From Halomonas huangheensis (GTDB taxonomy: Bacteria; Pseudomonadota; Gammaproteobacteria; Pseudomonadales; Halomonadaceae): DNA of 64,000 nucleotides. The notes beneath the pieces are model-generated. The model saw nothing but the letters and a program-made list of their open reading frames with translations, was not told the origin of the DNA and did not search any database. The stretch is taken from the NCBI RefSeq assembly GCF_001431725.1, contig NZ_CP013106.1, positions 2,170,001 to 2,234,000 on the forward strand. Direction: 5' to 3'. Below are positions 52,409-63,130 of the stretch, in pieces. Made by a program: the position numbers and the translations under genes. The first letter of the stretch is position 1. The number at the start of each line of letters is the position of its first letter.

Positions 52409-53002
52409 ATGACGCAGAGTTGCCAGGAAGATGTGGATTTTCGGGCACTGATGGGCGATGTGCAGCCCCTCAACCGGGAGCGCAACAGGGCAGACCTCGG
52501 TCATCATCGCGGCACTCCCAGTGAGTCCCAGATGGCGCGTCGTCAGTATGCCATTGCCGGGGGGGATGGATTGGACACGCTATCAGACGAGTTCATTGAT
52601 CTGGTACCGCCTTTCGATCCACTGGAATATCGTCGTGATGGTATTCAGATCGGCGTTCTGGAGCGTCTGCGCCAGGGTGGCTATCCGGTTCAGGCCAGTC
52701 TCCATCTGCTGCGGCGCCCTCTGCAGGAATGCCGCCGCGAGTTGCCGGTATTCATTCGCGATGCCTATGCATCGGATCTGCGTTCGGTGTTGATCATCCA
52801 CGGTCGTGGGCGAGATATTGATAGCCCGCCCAATATCCTGCGTTCCTGTCTGGCCAGGTGGCTCACGCTACTCGATGAAGTCCAGGCCTATGCTTCCGCC
52901 CAGGAGCGCGACGGCGGCCTGGGAGCCACTTGGGTAATGCTGCGCAAGAGTGAGAGGGCGAGGGCCAATAACCGTGAACGGCAACAGAAGCGCCGAGGCT
53001 AG
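52409..53002 (+). CDS. smrA: Smr-domain DNA endonuclease-like protein SmrA
   Basis: 197 residues from ATG 52409, preceded by the very strong GAGGAGGTG. It opens with DVDFRALMGDVQPL, typical of SmrA/SmrB, and ends with an Smr domain (LRSVLIIHGRGRDID...NILRSCLARWL) holding the HGRG motif. Smr proteins cleave nucleic acids; E. coli SmrB acts on mRNA at collided ribosomes, while the SmrA role is less clear. A terminator follows. Confidence 0.9.
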   Translation: MTQSCQEDVDFRALMGDVQPLNRERNRADLGHHRGTPSESQMARRQYAIAGGDGLDTLSDEFIDLVPPFDPLEYRRDGIQIGVLERLRQGGYPVQASLHLLRRPLQECRRELPVFIRDAYASDLRSVLIIHGRGRDIDSPPNILRSCLARWLTLLDEVQAYASAQERDGGLGATWVMLRKSERARANNRERQQKRRG

Positions 53003-53031
53003 GCGTTATCTTCTTCAAAGGTATTGAAATG

Positions 53032-53061
53032 ACAACGCCGCCCGATAATGGGCGGCGTTGT
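53032..53061. terminator. terminator between smrA and DUF934
   Basis: Perfect 12-bp stem ACAACGCCGCCC / GGGCGGCGTTGT with loop GATAAT, 30 bases after the smrA stop and 22 bases beyond the DUF934 stop. Bidirectional by position. Confidence 0.75.
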
Positions 53062-53083
53062 CGTTCAGGAACATGCGAGGGTG

Positions 53084-53617
53084 TCAGGCCAGCGCAGCCT
53101 CGGGCTGACGTTCGCGTGCTTCGCGTTGGCGGCGTCGGAACATCGGCTCGGGGTTGTCGATGGAAACCTGATAGTGGCGGCTGAAAGCATTGAAAGCATT
53201 CAGCGCGTCCTCGACGATTTGATCTTCACGCATCGACCAGGCATCGAAGCCACAGCGCTTCATGTACACCAGTTGATCGATCAGCACATCACCAACCGCA
53301 CGGATCTCTCCGGTGAAGCCATGGCGCTCACGCAGCACTCGCGCGATGGAATAACCACGGCCATCGGTAAACTTCGGAAAGTCGATCGCTACCAGAGGTG
53401 CCTCACGCAGTGCCGCGATGGTCTCTGTGTCCAGCTCGGTATCGCTGGGCAGCCAGGGTGCCAGAGAATCGCGTCGCTCGGCGGCCAGCCACACATCGAG
53501 ACGTACGATGGCATAGCCTTGTGCCGGAGCGGCGTCTTCGTCATGGCGCAGCCACTGATCCTCGACCTGCCGGCCATTCTTGATCAGTGGGCGTGGGGGC
53601 GTCTGCTCAGGCAGCAT
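53084..53617 (-). CDS. DUF934 protein linked to sulfite reductase
   Basis: 177 residues from ATG 53617, with AAGGAG seven bases upstream, overlapping the cysI stop by 11 bp. The DUF934 core is PLVAIDFPKFTDGRGYSIARVLRERHGFTGEIRAVGDVLIDQLVYMKRCGFDAW. It is nearly always found next to this type of sulfite reductase and is needed for sulfite reduction in some species, perhaps as an electron-transfer or assembly partner. The exact role is unknown. Confidence 0.92.
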   Translation of the reverse strand: MLPEQTPPRPLIKNGRQVEDQWLRHDEDAAPAQGYAIVRLDVWLAAERRDSLAPWLPSDTELDTETIAALREAPLVAIDFPKFTDGRGYSIARVLRERHGFTGEIRAVGDVLIDQLVYMKRCGFDAWSMREDQIVEDALNAFNAFSRHYQVSIDNPEPMFRRRQREARERQPEAALA

Positions 53618-55262
53618 ACACAAACTCCTTGAACGGCTTGAGACCGATACGGCGATAAGTGTCGATGAACGTTTCATCAGGCTGGCGCTCGCCGACATAG
53701 ACCTGCAGGACCTTGTCGATAACGCCTGGCACGTCTTCACGGAAGAAGGACGGACCGAGAATCTTGCCCAGCGAGGCGCCATTGCCCTGGCTGCCGCCGA
53801 GAGATATCTGGTAGTACTCTTCGCCCTTCTTGTCGACCCCGAGAATACCGATGTGGCCGACGTGGTGGTGACCGCAGGCGTTCATGCAACCAGAGATGTT
53901 CAGGTCGAGAGGCCCGAGGTCATAGAGGAAATCGAGGCTCTCGAAGCGTTCCTGAATCGCCTGGGCTACCGGAATCGATTTGGCATTGGCCAGCGCGCAA
54001 TAGTCGCCGCCGGGGCAGCAGATCAGGTCGGCGAGGGTGCCCACGGTGGGGTTTGCCAGGCCAAGGGCTTCGAGCTTGTGCCACAACTCCTCGATCTGAT
54101 CGACAGCGACATCGGTCAATACCAGGTTCTGCTCGTGGGTCACACGTAGTTCGCCAAAGCTGTAGTCATCGGCCAGGTCGGCAATGTCGGCCATCTGCTG
54201 TGACGTTACGTCTCCCGGTGATTGTTCGCTGCGCTTGAGTGACAGAGTCACAGCCTTGTAACCACGGACCTTGTGATCAGTGACGTTGTTGGTCACGAAG
54301 CGTGCGAAGGCACGGTTATCGCCACGCAGCGTCTCATAGGCATCGATGGTCGATTCATCGATCTCGCGGCGTGGCGGTTCGATGAAGTGGTCCGCCATTT
54401 CATCAATGGCCTGTTGATTGAGAGTCTGCGGGCCGTCCTTGAGGTGCGCCCACTCTTCCTCGACACGGCGACGCATTTCATCAACGCCAAGCGCCTTGGT
54501 CAGGATCTTGATACGTGCCTTGAACTTGTTGTCACGTCTACCGAACTGGTTGTAGACGCGTACAATCGCCTCGAGATAGGTCAGCAGGTGCTGCCAGGGA
54601 AGGTCCTCGCAGATGGTTTCGCCGATCATTGGCGTGCGGCCGAGACCACCTCCCACCAGTACTTTGACGCGCACCTCTCCAGCATCGTCGCGCCAGAAGC
54701 GCAGGCCCACATCATGAACCTGAATGGCTGCGCGATCTTCGCTGGCTCCCGTCACCGCAATCTTGAACTTGCGGGGCAGGTAGAAGAATTCCGGGTGGAA
54801 AGTCGACCACTGACGGATCAGCTCACACCAGGGACGTGGATCAACTTCCTCGTCACCGGCGATGCCAGAGAACTGGTCGGTAGTGGTATTGCGAATATCG
54901 TTGCCGCTGGTCTGGATCGCATGCATCTGCACCGACGCCAGTTCGGCAAGGATGTCCGGTACGTCTTCCAGCTTCGGCCAGTTCAACTGAAGATTGGTAC
55001 GCGTGGTGAAGTGGCCATAGCCACGGTCATAGCGCGCGGCAATCTCGCCAAGCTTGCGCAATTGATAAGAAGCCAGCATGCCGTAGGGAATGGCGATACG
55101 CAGCATTGGCGCATAGCGCTGCACATACAGACCGTTCTGCACGCGCAGCGGCAGAAATTCCTCATCGCTGATCTTGCCATCAAGATAGCGGCGCATCTGG
55201 TCACGGAACTGTTCGACGCGTTCGTCGACCAGTGTCTGGTCATGATTGTCGTAGCGGTACAT
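53607..55262 (-). CDS. cysI: siroheme-dependent sulfite reductase (CysI-type hemoprotein)
   Basis: 551 residues. Two nitrite/sulfite reductase repeats with half-domains. The [4Fe-4S]-siroheme ligands are C416-x5-C422 (ICCPGGDYC) and C459-x3-C463 (SGCMNACGHHH). Arg and Lys for sulfite binding fall in TTRTNLQLNWPKLEDV. It reduces sulfite to sulfide by six electrons for cysteine synthesis. A flavoprotein CysJ is absent; the DUF934 neighbour points to the plant-like or ferredoxin-type version. A CysB-like palindrome lies upstream. Confidence 0.93.
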   Translation of the reverse strand: MYRYDNHDQTLVDERVEQFRDQMRRYLDGKISDEEFLPLRVQNGLYVQRYAPMLRIAIPYGMLASYQLRKLGEIAARYDRGYGHFTTRTNLQLNWPKLEDVPDILAELASVQMHAIQTSGNDIRNTTTDQFSGIAGDEEVDPRPWCELIRQWSTFHPEFFYLPRKFKIAVTGASEDRAAIQVHDVGLRFWRDDAGEVRVKVLVGGGLGRTPMIGETICEDLPWQHLLTYLEAIVRVYNQFGRRDNKFKARIKILTKALGVDEMRRRVEEEWAHLKDGPQTLNQQAIDEMADHFIEPPRREIDESTIDAYETLRGDNRAFARFVTNNVTDHKVRGYKAVTLSLKRSEQSPGDVTSQQMADIADLADDYSFGELRVTHEQNLVLTDVAVDQIEELWHKLEALGLANPTVGTLADLICCPGGDYCALANAKSIPVAQAIQERFESLDFLYDLGPLDLNISGCMNACGHHHVGHIGILGVDKKGEEYYQISLGGSQGNGASLGKILGPSFFREDVPGVIDKVLQVYVGERQPDETFIDTYRRIGLKPFKEFVYAA

Positions 55263-55323
55263 TCAGCGCTTTCCTGCAGCATGAGAATGACGGGACGTTG
55301 CCCGCTACCTTACTCTTTCGCCA

Positions 55324-55342
55324 TTATTCTATAAAAGAATAA
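55324..55342. promoter_or_regulatory. candidate CysB/Cbl operator upstream of cysI
   Basis: TTATTC (55324-55329) and GAATAA (55337-55342) form a perfect inverted repeat spaced by 7 bp in a very A+T-rich stretch. It lies 62 bp upstream of the cysI ATG. CysB activation sites are loosely built of TTATTC-like half-sites, and no good -35 box accompanies the TATAGA-like -10 inside it, as expected for an activated promoter. The assignment rests on this pattern and the gene context. Confidence 0.4.
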
Positions 55343-55402
55343 ATCCTTATAGTTTTCGCGCAAAAAGTAATTAGGGGCATCTTTCTAGTTGGAGTCGCCA
55401 TT

Positions 55403-56737
55403 CTAGATTGTCACGGTTTGCCATCGTCGCCGTTGCCAGATCAGCACGAAAGCCAGCGAGTTGAGCGTGCGATAGCCTAACTGACACCACCATATGCCGA
55501 CCAGCCCCCATCCCTGGTGGACACCGATCCACCAGGCCAGTGGTAGAAATACCAGCCACTGAGTCGATAGCGTCAGCAACATGACGGTGCGTTGAGCCCC
55601 TGCACCCAGCAATGCCTGGGTAAACACCAGCGCAGCCGCATCAACCACGATCATCAACGCTGTCAGGCGCAGGGGATCAACTCCCATTTCGATCATCTCT
55701 GGCTGATGCAGAAACAACCCCAATACCTGATGGGGAAAGACCAGCATCGGCAGTGATAGTGCGGCAAGGGAAAGCCAGGTCAGACGAACCACATCCCAGC
55801 CCCAGCGGTGAGCAGTTTCAGGATTATCGCGTCCGAGGGCTTCCCCGACGAGGCTCATGGCGGCCATGCCGAAACCAACGCCGGGGAGGATCAGCAGTAA
55901 TGAGAGGTTGACCAGTACATGACCCACCGCGACGCTCGCAGTACTCACTTGACCGAGAATCCAGAACAGCATCGCATAGCCAGCGGCAAACCATAGCTGC
56001 TGAAAGGAGTGCGGTGTCGCCAGGCGCAGGGTCGTCAATAGATCGCCAGTAGAAGGCCAGCCTCGAGGCAATGCAAGGTGATGATGTGTAACAGCGGCCC
56101 ACAGTATCAAGCCGGTAACCAGAGATAGCGTTGTCCCCAGACCGGCGCCGCTGGTGCCCATTTCCGGCAGTCCCCATCGCCCGAAGATCAGCCCGATGCT
56201 GGCGACCAGGTTCACCAGGTGCATGACCAGCATGATACGCAGGTAGATGCCGGTCTCCTGCACGCCATTCCAGTAGCCCCGAAAGCAGAAGATCAGGGCA
56301 ATCGGCAGTAGTGATGCCACGCGCCAGCGGAAATAGTCGACCGCAATACCACCGACCAACGGGTCGTCGTTGATCAATGCCAACAGTCTGGGGGCCTGCC
56401 AGATACATAGCGCGCTCAGCGGCAGGGCAACGGCCAGTGCAATGACCAGTCCGGCATGCAGGGGGGCGCTGCAGCGCTCAACAGCCTGTTCACCATGGCG
56501 GCGTGCGACCTGGGCCTGGACACCGGACATCAGCCCGAACACCGTTGCCGAGATCAGGAACATGGCATAGCCGCCGATACCCACGGCAGCCAGCTCGTTG
56601 GGGCCCAGGCTGCCGACCAGTGCGGCATCGACCAGGTTGAGCAGGCTCTGAGTCAGCATGCCCGCCATGATTGGCAGGGCAAGGCGCATGATAGTCCGGC
56701 GCCGTGTCGTATCAGGCAGCATCACGCCCCCGGTCAT
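55403..56737 (-). CDS. MATE family efflux transporter
   Basis: 444 residues; ATG 56722, five codons in, is also possible (GGGGG upstream). Twelve hydrophobic helices in two similar halves. Typical motifs are IMAGMLTQSLLNLVDAALVGSLGPNELAAVGIGGYAMF and, in the second half, VAVGHVLVNLSLLLILPGVGFGMAAMSLVGEALG. MATE pumps export cationic compounds against Na+ or H+. The C-terminal basic tail (LIWQRRRWQTVTI) is cytoplasmic. The gene lies between cysI and metH on the same strand, with spacers of 140 and 48 bp. Confidence 0.92.
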   Translation of the reverse strand: MTGGVMLPDTTRRRTIMRLALPIMAGMLTQSLLNLVDAALVGSLGPNELAAVGIGGYAMFLISATVFGLMSGVQAQVARRHGEQAVERCSAPLHAGLVIALAVALPLSALCIWQAPRLLALINDDPLVGGIAVDYFRWRVASLLPIALIFCFRGYWNGVQETGIYLRIMLVMHLVNLVASIGLIFGRWGLPEMGTSGAGLGTTLSLVTGLILWAAVTHHHLALPRGWPSTGDLLTTLRLATPHSFQQLWFAAGYAMLFWILGQVSTASVAVGHVLVNLSLLLILPGVGFGMAAMSLVGEALGRDNPETAHRWGWDVVRLTWLSLAALSLPMLVFPHQVLGLFLHQPEMIEMGVDPLRLTALMIVVDAAALVFTQALLGAGAQRTVMLLTLSTQWLVFLPLAWWIGVHQGWGLVGIWWCQLGYRTLNSLAFVLIWQRRRWQTVTI

Positions 56738-56785
56738 TGCCCGTGGGGCGTGCTTGCAGTTTCGGTCGTGGACGTGCAGTTGATG

Positions 56786-59700
56786 TCATGCTGGATCGTA
56801 GGACAGCACCGGCGACAACCAACGCTCCATGTCACCGATATCTCGTCCCTTACGCTCGGCAATGCGCTCGACCTGGTCGCGAGTGATTCTGCCGGTGGAG
56901 AAGTACTTCGACTTCGGGTGCGAGAAATACCAGCCGGATACCGCTGCAGCCGGCCACATGGCAAAGCTCTCGGTCAGATCCAGGCCAGTATTGGTGGTGG
57001 CATCGAGCATGCGGAACAGAGTTGCCTTCTCGGTGTGATCCGGACAGGCCGGATAGCCGGGAGCAGGGCGGATGCCCTGGTACTTCTCGGCGATCAAGGC
57101 CTCGTTATCGAGGCTTTCCTCCGGAACATAGCCCCAGAATTCGCGGCGTACGCGCTCATGCATATGCTCGGCAAAGGCTTCGGCGAGACGGTCAGCCAAT
57201 GCCTGGACCATGATGGCGTTGTAGTCGTCGCCATTCGCCTTGTACTGCGCTGACAGCTCTTCAACGCCATGGCCGGCAGTGACAGCGAAACCACCGATCC
57301 AGTCGGCCTTGCCGCTGTCCTGGGGTGCGATGAAGTCGGCGAGACTGTAGCAGACGCCTTCGCGGTTCTTCGTGGTCTGTTGGCGAATATGATGCAGCCG
57401 TTCGATGACCTGCTGACGGGATTCATCGGCATAGACCTCGATGACATCGTGATCCACGGTATTGGCAGGCCACATCCCGATCACACCACGAGCCTGGATC
57501 AGCTTCTCATCGATCAAGCGCTTGAGCATCGCCTGGGCATCGGCATACAGGTTTCGAGCAGCCTCACCGACGACCTCGTCATTGAGGATCTTCGGATACT
57601 TGCCGGCCAGCTCCCAGCTCATGAAGAATGGCGTCCAGTCGATGCGTTCGACCAGCGAATCGAGATCGTAGTCGTCGAAGACCTTGAGGCCGGTAAAGGT
57701 CGGTGCTGGTGGCGTATAGCTGCCCCACTCGAGAGGCGGCTTGCGTTCGCAGGCGCTGGCGTAGTCCAGGTCCGCCGCCTTGGGTCGACGCTTCGCATTG
57801 CGCTCGCGGACCTTCTCGTATTCTTCCTTTATATCGGCAACGTAGGCTGGCTTGAGAGTTGGCGAAAGCAGGCGGCTAGCGACACCCACCGCACGTGAAG
57901 CGTCGGTCACGTAGATGACCGGCTGATCGTATTGTGGCTCGATCTTGACCGCAGTGTGCGCCTTGGAGGTCGTCGCACCGCCAATCAGCAGGGGCAGGGT
58001 ATGCCCCTGGCGCTGCATTTCCCTGGCGACGTGTACCATCTCGTCGAGTGACGGTGTGATCAGCCCGGATAGGCCGATCAGATCTGCCTTCTCCTCGATG
58101 GCGGTCTTGAGGATCTTCTCGGCGGGCACCATCACGCCGAGATCGACAACATCGTAGTTGTTGCATTGCAAGACGACGCCAACGATATTCTTGCCGATAT
58201 CGTGAACATCACCCTTGACCGTGGCCATGACGATCTTGCCCTTGGCCTGAGTACCCTCACTCTTCTCGGCTTCAATAAACGGGATGAGATAGGCAACTGC
58301 CTGCTTCATGACGCGAGCGGACTTGACCACCTGAGGCAGGAACATCTTACCGGCACCGAACAGATCACCGACCACGTTCATGCCATCCATCAACGGGCCT
58401 TCAATGACCTGAATCGGGCGTTCGACGCGTTGGCGAGCCTGTTCGGCGTCTTCCTCGATGTAGCTGGTAATCCCCTTGACCAGGGCGTGAGAAATACGTT
58501 TTTCGACCTCCCAGCTACGCCATTCAAGATCTTCCTTCTTCTCGGCACTGCTGCCGTCGCCCTTGTAGCGCTCGGCAATCTCGAGCAGGCGCTCGGTGCC
58601 GTCGCTGCGGCGATTGAGCACTACATCCTCGACCGCCTCACGCAGCTCATCCGGCAGGTCATCATAGACGGCCAACTGGCCAGCATTGACGATACCCATG
58701 GTCATGCCGGCACGAATGGCGTAGTAGAGAAACACCGAGTGAATGGCTTCGCGTACCGCATTGTTGCCACGAAACGAGAAGGAAACGTTGGAAACACCAC
58801 CAGACACCATGGCGTGCGGTAGGTGTTCAGTGATCCAGCGCGTCGCTTCGATGAAATCGACCGCGTAGTTGTCGTGCTCCTCGATACCGGTAGCGATGGC
58901 GAAGATGTTGGGGTCGAAGATGATGTCTTCCGGAGGAAAACCGATCTCGTCGACCAGTACCTGGTAGGCGCGCTGACAGATCTCGGTCTTGCGCGCAAAA
59001 GTGTCGGCCTGACCTTCCTCGTCAAAGGCCATGACCACCACTGCGGCACCATGCCGACGGCACTCGGTCGCTTGATGGCGAAAAGCTTCCTCGCCTTCCT
59101 TCAGCGAGATCGAGTTGACGATGGCCTTGCCCTGGATGCACTTGAGGCCAGCTTCGATGATGTCCCATTTGGAGGAGTCGACCATGATCGGCACGCGAGC
59201 GATATCCGGCTCTCCGGCGATCAGATTCAGGAAGCGCACCATGGCTTCCTGGGACTCGAGCATGCCCTCGTCCATGTTGATGTCGATGACCTGAGCGCCG
59301 TTCTCTACCTGTTCCAGTGCGACTTCCAGCGCTGTGGTGAAGTCATCTTCGACAACGAGTCGCTTGAAGCGAGCAGAACCGGTGACATTGGTACGCTCGC
59401 CGACGTTGACGAACAGCGAATCCTTCTCGATGTTGAAGGGCTCGAGGCCGGACAGGCGGCAGGCGAGAGACCGCTCGGGAAGGATGCGTGGCGGCAGATC
59501 CTTGATCGCCGCGTGAATGGCCGCAATGTGCTCGGGTGTGGAGCCACAGCAACCGCCGATGATGTTCACCAGGCCACTACGCGCAAACTCGGCGACAATC
59601 TCTGCCATTTCTTCCGGCGTCTGGTCGTATTCACCGAACTCATTGGGCAGGCCAGCGTTGGGGTGGGCGGAGACAAAGGTTTCCGCCTTGTTGGAGAGCT

Positions 59701-60487
59701 CCTCGACGTAAGGTCGCAGCTCCTCGGCACCCAGCGCACAGTTGAGACCGACAGTCAGCGGCCTGGCATGACGCACTGAGTTCCAGAATGCCTCAGTGGT
59801 CTGGCCGGACAGGGTGCGGCCCGAGGCATCGGTGATGGTGCCGGAGATCATCACCGGAAAGCGCACGCCAGTTTCGTCGAAAATCTCTTCCAATGCGTAG
59901 ATAGCGGCCTTGGCATTGAGCGTATCGAAGATGGTCTCGATCATGATCAGATCGGCGCCGCCTTCCATCAGTGCCAACGCTGACTCGCGGTAATTGTCGC
60001 GCAGCTCGTCGAAGGTCACGTTGCGCCTGGCGGGGTCATTGACGTCTGGCGATAGCGAGGCCGTGCGCGAAGTGGGGCCGAGGACACCCGCCACATAACG
60101 CGGAACCCCGGTCTCGTTACCTACGGCATCGCAGACCTCTCGGGCCACTCGAGCGGCCTCGCGATTCAGTTCGGCCACCAGCTCTTCCATGCCGTAGTCC
60201 GACTGGGAAAGCCGTGTGGCATTGAAGGTGTTGGTCTCGATGATATCTGCACCGGCCTCGAGGTAATCGCGATGAATGCGGCTTACCAACTCAGGGCAGG
60301 TCAGTACCAACAGGTCATTGTTGCCCTTGAGATCACTGGGCCAATCGCTGAAACGCTCGCCGCGAAACTCCTCTTCGCTTAGCGAGGCATTCTGCAGCAT
60401 CGTCCCCATGCCGCCATCCAGCATCAGGATGCGCTGTTTGAGGCTTTCGTTCAGGCGGGCGGTCTGGTCAGTGGCAACAGCAACCAT
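56786..60487 (-). CDS. metH: cobalamin-dependent methionine synthase
   Basis: 1233 residues from ATG 60487; the frame opens at TTG 60508, but GGAG lies 12 bases before 60487. All four modules are present: homocysteine/zinc domain with the [10 protein letters not shown] zinc cysteines, a pterin (methyl-THF) domain, a cobalamin domain with DVHDIGKN, whose His is the cobalt ligand, and an activation (SAM-binding) domain ending in [39 protein letters not shown]. It makes methionine from homocysteine and methyl-tetrahydrofolate. The motifs and length match functional MetH. Divergent from nfuA. Confidence 0.97.
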   Translation of the reverse strand: MVAVATDQTARLNESLKQRILMLDGGMGTMLQNASLSEEEFRGERFSDWPSDLKGNNDLLVLTCPELVSRIHRDYLEAGADIIETNTFNATRLSQSDYGMEELVAELNREAARVAREVCDAVGNETGVPRYVAGVLGPTSRTASLSPDVNDPARRNVTFDELRDNYRESALALMEGGADLIMIETIFDTLNAKAAIYALEEIFDETGVRFPVMISGTITDASGRTLSGQTTEAFWNSVRHARPLTVGLNCALGAEELRPYVEELSNKAETFVSAHPNAGLPNEFGEYDQTPEEMAEIVAEFARSGLVNIIGGCCGSTPEHIAAIHAAIKDLPPRILPERSLACRLSGLEPFNIEKDSLFVNVGERTNVTGSARFKRLVVEDDFTTALEVALEQVENGAQVIDINMDEGMLESQEAMVRFLNLIAGEPDIARVPIMVDSSKWDIIEAGLKCIQGKAIVNSISLKEGEEAFRHQATECRRHGAAVVVMAFDEEGQADTFARKTEICQRAYQVLVDEIGFPPEDIIFDPNIFAIATGIEEHDNYAVDFIEATRWITEHLPHAMVSGGVSNVSFSFRGNNAVREAIHSVFLYYAIRAGMTMGIVNAGQLAVYDDLPDELREAVEDVVLNRRSDGTERLLEIAERYKGDGSSAEKKEDLEWRSWEVEKRISHALVKGITSYIEEDAEQARQRVERPIQVIEGPLMDGMNVVGDLFGAGKMFLPQVVKSARVMKQAVAYLIPFIEAEKSEGTQAKGKIVMATVKGDVHDIGKNIVGVVLQCNNYDVVDLGVMVPAEKILKTAIEEKADLIGLSGLITPSLDEMVHVAREMQRQGHTLPLLIGGATTSKAHTAVKIEPQYDQPVIYVTDASRAVGVASRLLSPTLKPAYVADIKEEYEKVRERNAKRRPKAADLDYASACERKPPLEWGSYTPPAPTFTGLKVFDDYDLDSLVERIDWTPFFMSWELAGKYPKILNDEVVGEAARNLYADAQAMLKRLIDEKLIQARGVIGMWPANTVDHDVIEVYADESRQQVIERLHHIRQQTTKNREGVCYSLADFIAPQDSGKADWIGGFAVTAGHGVEELSAQYKANGDDYNAIMVQALADRLAEAFAEHMHERVRREFWGYVPEESLDNEALIAEKYQGIRPAPGYPACPDHTEKATLFRMLDATTNTGLDLTESFAMWPAAAVSGWYFSHPKSKYFSTGRITRDQVERIAERKGRDIGDMERWLSPVLSYDPA

Positions 60488-60508
60488 GGGCAGAGGTATC
60501 TCCAGCAA

Positions 60509-60824
60509 TGCGCTAACATCAGGTCGGCGATTAGTTTTTATACAAGCAGGCTATTGTATCGAACGGTGTTCGTACCCATCTATGGGGGGACCACCGGAGC
60601 CCGTCAGCAGCAATCAGAATGTTGATATACTCCTGCGCTTCGGCAGGTAAGTACCGTAAAGGGCTGGTATCTTACCAAATCGGTGAGGCTGGCGGCAGGG
60701 AAAAGGCATACCCGACTAATTCACTCGGGATTGTATCGAGCCATGGTGTCGCTTACCATGAAGAAAATATACCCGCTGTGGTAATGGCAAAGTGCCGGCG
60801 GGAGCTGACAGCAGTGAGAGACAC
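60509..60824. other. metH-nfuA divergent spacer with small hairpins
   Basis: 316 bp between divergent genes, no credible open frame. On the plus (nfuA) strand it has a TATACT -10-like box at 60625-60631, and several short hairpins in what would be the nfuA leader: CCTGC/GCAGG (60632-60647), CCCGA/TCGGG (60711-60729) and CATGGT/ACCATG (60742-60760). No recognised SAM, SAH or B12 riboswitch motif is visible on the metH side. Confidence 0.4.
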
Positions 60825-61415
60825 ATGAGCGAGAACATCCAGATTACCGACAGCGCACAGGAATACCTGGCAGAACTGCTCGAGAAGCAGGGTGTCGAGG
60901 GTATTGCGGTGCGCATCTTCATCACCCAGCCGGGCACCCCTTACGCCGAAACCTGTCTGGCCTATTGTCGACCCGGTGAAGAAGAGCCCACTGATGAGCT
61001 TCTTAACCTCGACAAGATCAACGTCTACCTTGATTCCAATAGTGTTCCGTTTCTGGAAGAAGGTGTCGTCGACTTCAATGCGGATCGTATGGGAGGGCAG
61101 CTGACCATCAAGGCGCCCAATGCCAAGATGCCCAAGGTCAACGCCGATAGCCCGCTGGAAGATCGCATCAACTATGTCCTCTACAGTGAGATCAATCCGG
61201 GGCTTGCGGCTCACGGCGGCGAGATCAAGCTGGTTCAGATGACCGAGGAGCAAGTGGCAGTACTGGCCTTTGGTGGCGGTTGCCAGGGCTGTGCCGCTGT
61301 CGACCTGACGTTGAAGGAAGGTGTCGAGAAGACACTGATGGAGCGTATTCCCGAGCTTGCCGGCATCCGTGATGTGACTGACCATACGGATACCACCAAC
61401 GCTTACTATCGTTAG
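60825..61415 (+). CDS. nfuA: Fe-S biogenesis protein NfuA
   Basis: 196 residues from ATG 60825, with GAGAG upstream. An N-terminal degenerate A-type carrier domain ([43 protein letters not shown]) is followed by a NifU-like domain with the [19 protein letters not shown]xxC cluster site. NfuA carries a [4Fe-4S] cluster to enzymes under stress or low iron. Followed by a textbook terminator. Confidence 0.96.
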   Translation: MSENIQITDSAQEYLAELLEKQGVEGIAVRIFITQPGTPYAETCLAYCRPGEEEPTDELLNLDKINVYLDSNSVPFLEEGVVDFNADRMGGQLTIKAPNAKMPKVNADSPLEDRINYVLYSEINPGLAAHGGEIKLVQMTEEQVAVLAFGGGCQGCAAVDLTLKEGVEKTLMERIPELAGIRDVTDHTDTTNAYYR

Positions 61416-61471
61416 GCCTGCTCTACAGAGTCGCAATGAATGGTGGCGATGTGCTGCCTTGACCAATAGTC

Positions 61472-61507
61472 GCATAATGCCGCCCTCTGAGGCGGCATTA
61501 TGCTTTT
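61472..61507 (+). terminator. intrinsic terminator of nfuA
   Basis: 13-bp perfect stem GCATAATGCCGCC / GGCGGCATTATGC (61472-61484, 61491-61503), loop CTCTGA, then TTTT. The best-formed plus-strand terminator in the window. Confidence 0.9.
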
Positions 61508-61622
61508 ATGGGAACAGGTTGGCATGGATGCGTATTCAGGCAGCTATGCGCAGCACCAATATGTTGCTGTTGTCCGCCAGGTTATTGCCCGCCTGTACTG
61601 ATCGGGAATGGAGGAAAGATAG

Positions 61623-62063
61623 ATGGGGTTTCCGCGACAGCGAGTCACGTTGATCACATTGAGTGTCACAGATCTGGCACGGGCAAAGGCGTTCTATGCT
61701 GGCTGGGGCTGGCAGCCACATGGCGAATCCCAGCCGGGCATAGTGTTCTATCAGATGAATGGGGCAGCATTGGCACTGTTCGGGCGTGCCGAACTTGCTG
61801 CTGACCAGGCGCGCTCCGAGCAGGAGTTGGGCACCGGAGCGATGACGTTGGCGCAGAACTGTCTGGATGCAGCAGAGGTGGACCAGGTGTTTGCAGCAGC
61901 GCTTGCGGCTGGAGCGACATGCTTGAAGAAACCCGAAACGGTTTTCTGGGGTGGCTATTCCGGTTACTTTGCTGACCCCGATGGTCATGTCTGGGAGGTC
62001 GCCGCCAATCCCTTCTGGCCACTGGCGGACGATGGTTCCCTGATCCTGCCTGAACCAGACTGA
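61623..62063 (+). CDS. VOC family (glyoxalase/bleomycin resistance) protein
   Basis: 146 residues with GGAGG before the ATG. Two beta-alpha-beta-beta-beta modules of the vicinal oxygen chelate fold: LITLSVTDLARAKAFYAGWGWQ and the C-terminal SGYFADPDGHVWEVAANPFW with its metal-binding Glu. Members are lyases, dioxygenases or binding proteins; the chemistry here is unknown. Stands alone. Confidence 0.88.
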   Translation: MGFPRQRVTLITLSVTDLARAKAFYAGWGWQPHGESQPGIVFYQMNGAALALFGRAELAADQARSEQELGTGAMTLAQNCLDAAEVDQVFAAALAAGATCLKKPETVFWGGYSGYFADPDGHVWEVAANPFWPLADDGSLILPEPD

Positions 62064-62083
62064 CATCCAGCGCACTCAGACGC

Positions 62084-63130
62084 TTATTCGATATCTGAGC
62101 TCGGTCCGTTCTTCGTGCTTGTATCACTGTGTTGGCCGGCCAGTTCCCGAGACTGATCCGGGGAAGACTTGCCCGTCAGCGTCCAGAGTTTCTCGTCCAG
62201 ACGTGCTTCGAGAAGATTGAGACGCTCCGATTGCATTGCCATCTGCCGGCGCTGTTCTTCTATACGCTCGTTGAGTAGGTCAACCTCATGACCGCGAGCT
62301 CGTGCGCTTTCCTCGGCCCGTGAACGAGCGGTTTGAGTCTCGCGATGACGCTTCTCTTCGTCCCCTAGATCTGCGCGCGCAGCCTGTAGCTGTTGCTGAA
62401 GAGCGTCCTGCCGATGTTCGGCCTGCTTCAGGCGCTGGGCATGAGCCTTCTCCAGAGCCTGGCGTTCCTGGCGGGCATCGTCGAGCATTGCCATCAGGCG
62501 TGCTTCGGCAGCTTCATGACGCTGTTCTTCCTGATGCAGTTTCTCGCGCTGCTCCTTTTCCAGTTGTGCCACCGCGGCCAGGTGTTGCGCGGCCTGGCGT
62601 TCATTGTCCTGCTGCAGGCGGGTTAACTGGTCGCCAAGCTGGCCGGCGCGCTGACGCTCCTTTTCTGCTTGCTGCTCCAGGTTCTGCGCTGCCGCTTCCA
62701 TGCGCGCACTTTCCGCACTGCATTGCTGCAGGCGTTGCTCTGTGCTGCTGAGGTGCGCGGCGAGGGCTGATTCGCGTTGTTCAGCATCTTCAGAGCGTCG
62801 CAACGCATCTGCAACACGTTCTTGAGCAGATTCCACCTGCCGATCGGCTTCCTCACGATAGTGAGCAAGGTTCTCGGTCGCTGCCTGCTGTGCCTGTTGC
62901 CAGAGCTCTTCCGCCAGCTGCTGCAATTCCACCGGCATACCCTGGGGGGGAGGCACATCACGGCGCTCATCGCGGCGTGATCGCCATTCGCGAAGGTGGT
63001 CGCTGATGGTGGTGTAACTGCCGGTGCCGAGAATCTCGCGCACCTTCTGCACGCTGGGGGCTTCCTGGCGCTGCAGCAAAGTGTCCACGGCGCGTTGGAC
63101 GTCTTCGAACGTAATCCCGGTTCGGGCCAT
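62084..63130 (-). CDS. KfrA-like DNA-binding protein with long coiled coil
   Basis: 348 residues from ATG 63130, with GGAGAGACAC upstream; a longer frame to 63244 has no site. The N-terminus (ARTGITFEDVQRAVDTLLQRQEAPSVQKVREILGTGSYTTISDHLREWRSRRD) is a KfrA_N DNA-binding domain. Residues 85-310 are an almost unbroken Gln/Glu/Arg/Ala coiled coil. Plasmid KfrA binds its own promoter and helps partitioning; chromosomal copies may organise DNA or respond to stress. There is no plasmid gene nearby. The upstream A+T-rich block may be its operator. Confidence 0.88.
   Translation of the reverse strand: MARTGITFEDVQRAVDTLLQRQEAPSVQKVREILGTGSYTTISDHLREWRSRRDERRDVPPPQGMPVELQQLAEELWQQAQQAATENLAHYREEADRQVESAQERVADALRRSEDAEQRESALAAHLSSTEQRLQQCSAESARMEAAAQNLEQQAEKERQRAGQLGDQLTRLQQDNERQAAQHLAAVAQLEKEQREKLHQEEQRHEAAEARLMAMLDDARQERQALEKAHAQRLKQAEHRQDALQQQLQAARADLGDEEKRHRETQTARSRAEESARARGHEVDLLNERIEEQRRQMAMQSERLNLLEARLDEKLWTLTGKSSPDQSRELAGQHSDTSTKNGPSSDIE

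Noticed and set aside
60509..60824. SAM, SAH or cobalamin riboswitch before metH.
   Set aside because: None of the conserved cores of these classes can be found on the metH strand in the spacer.
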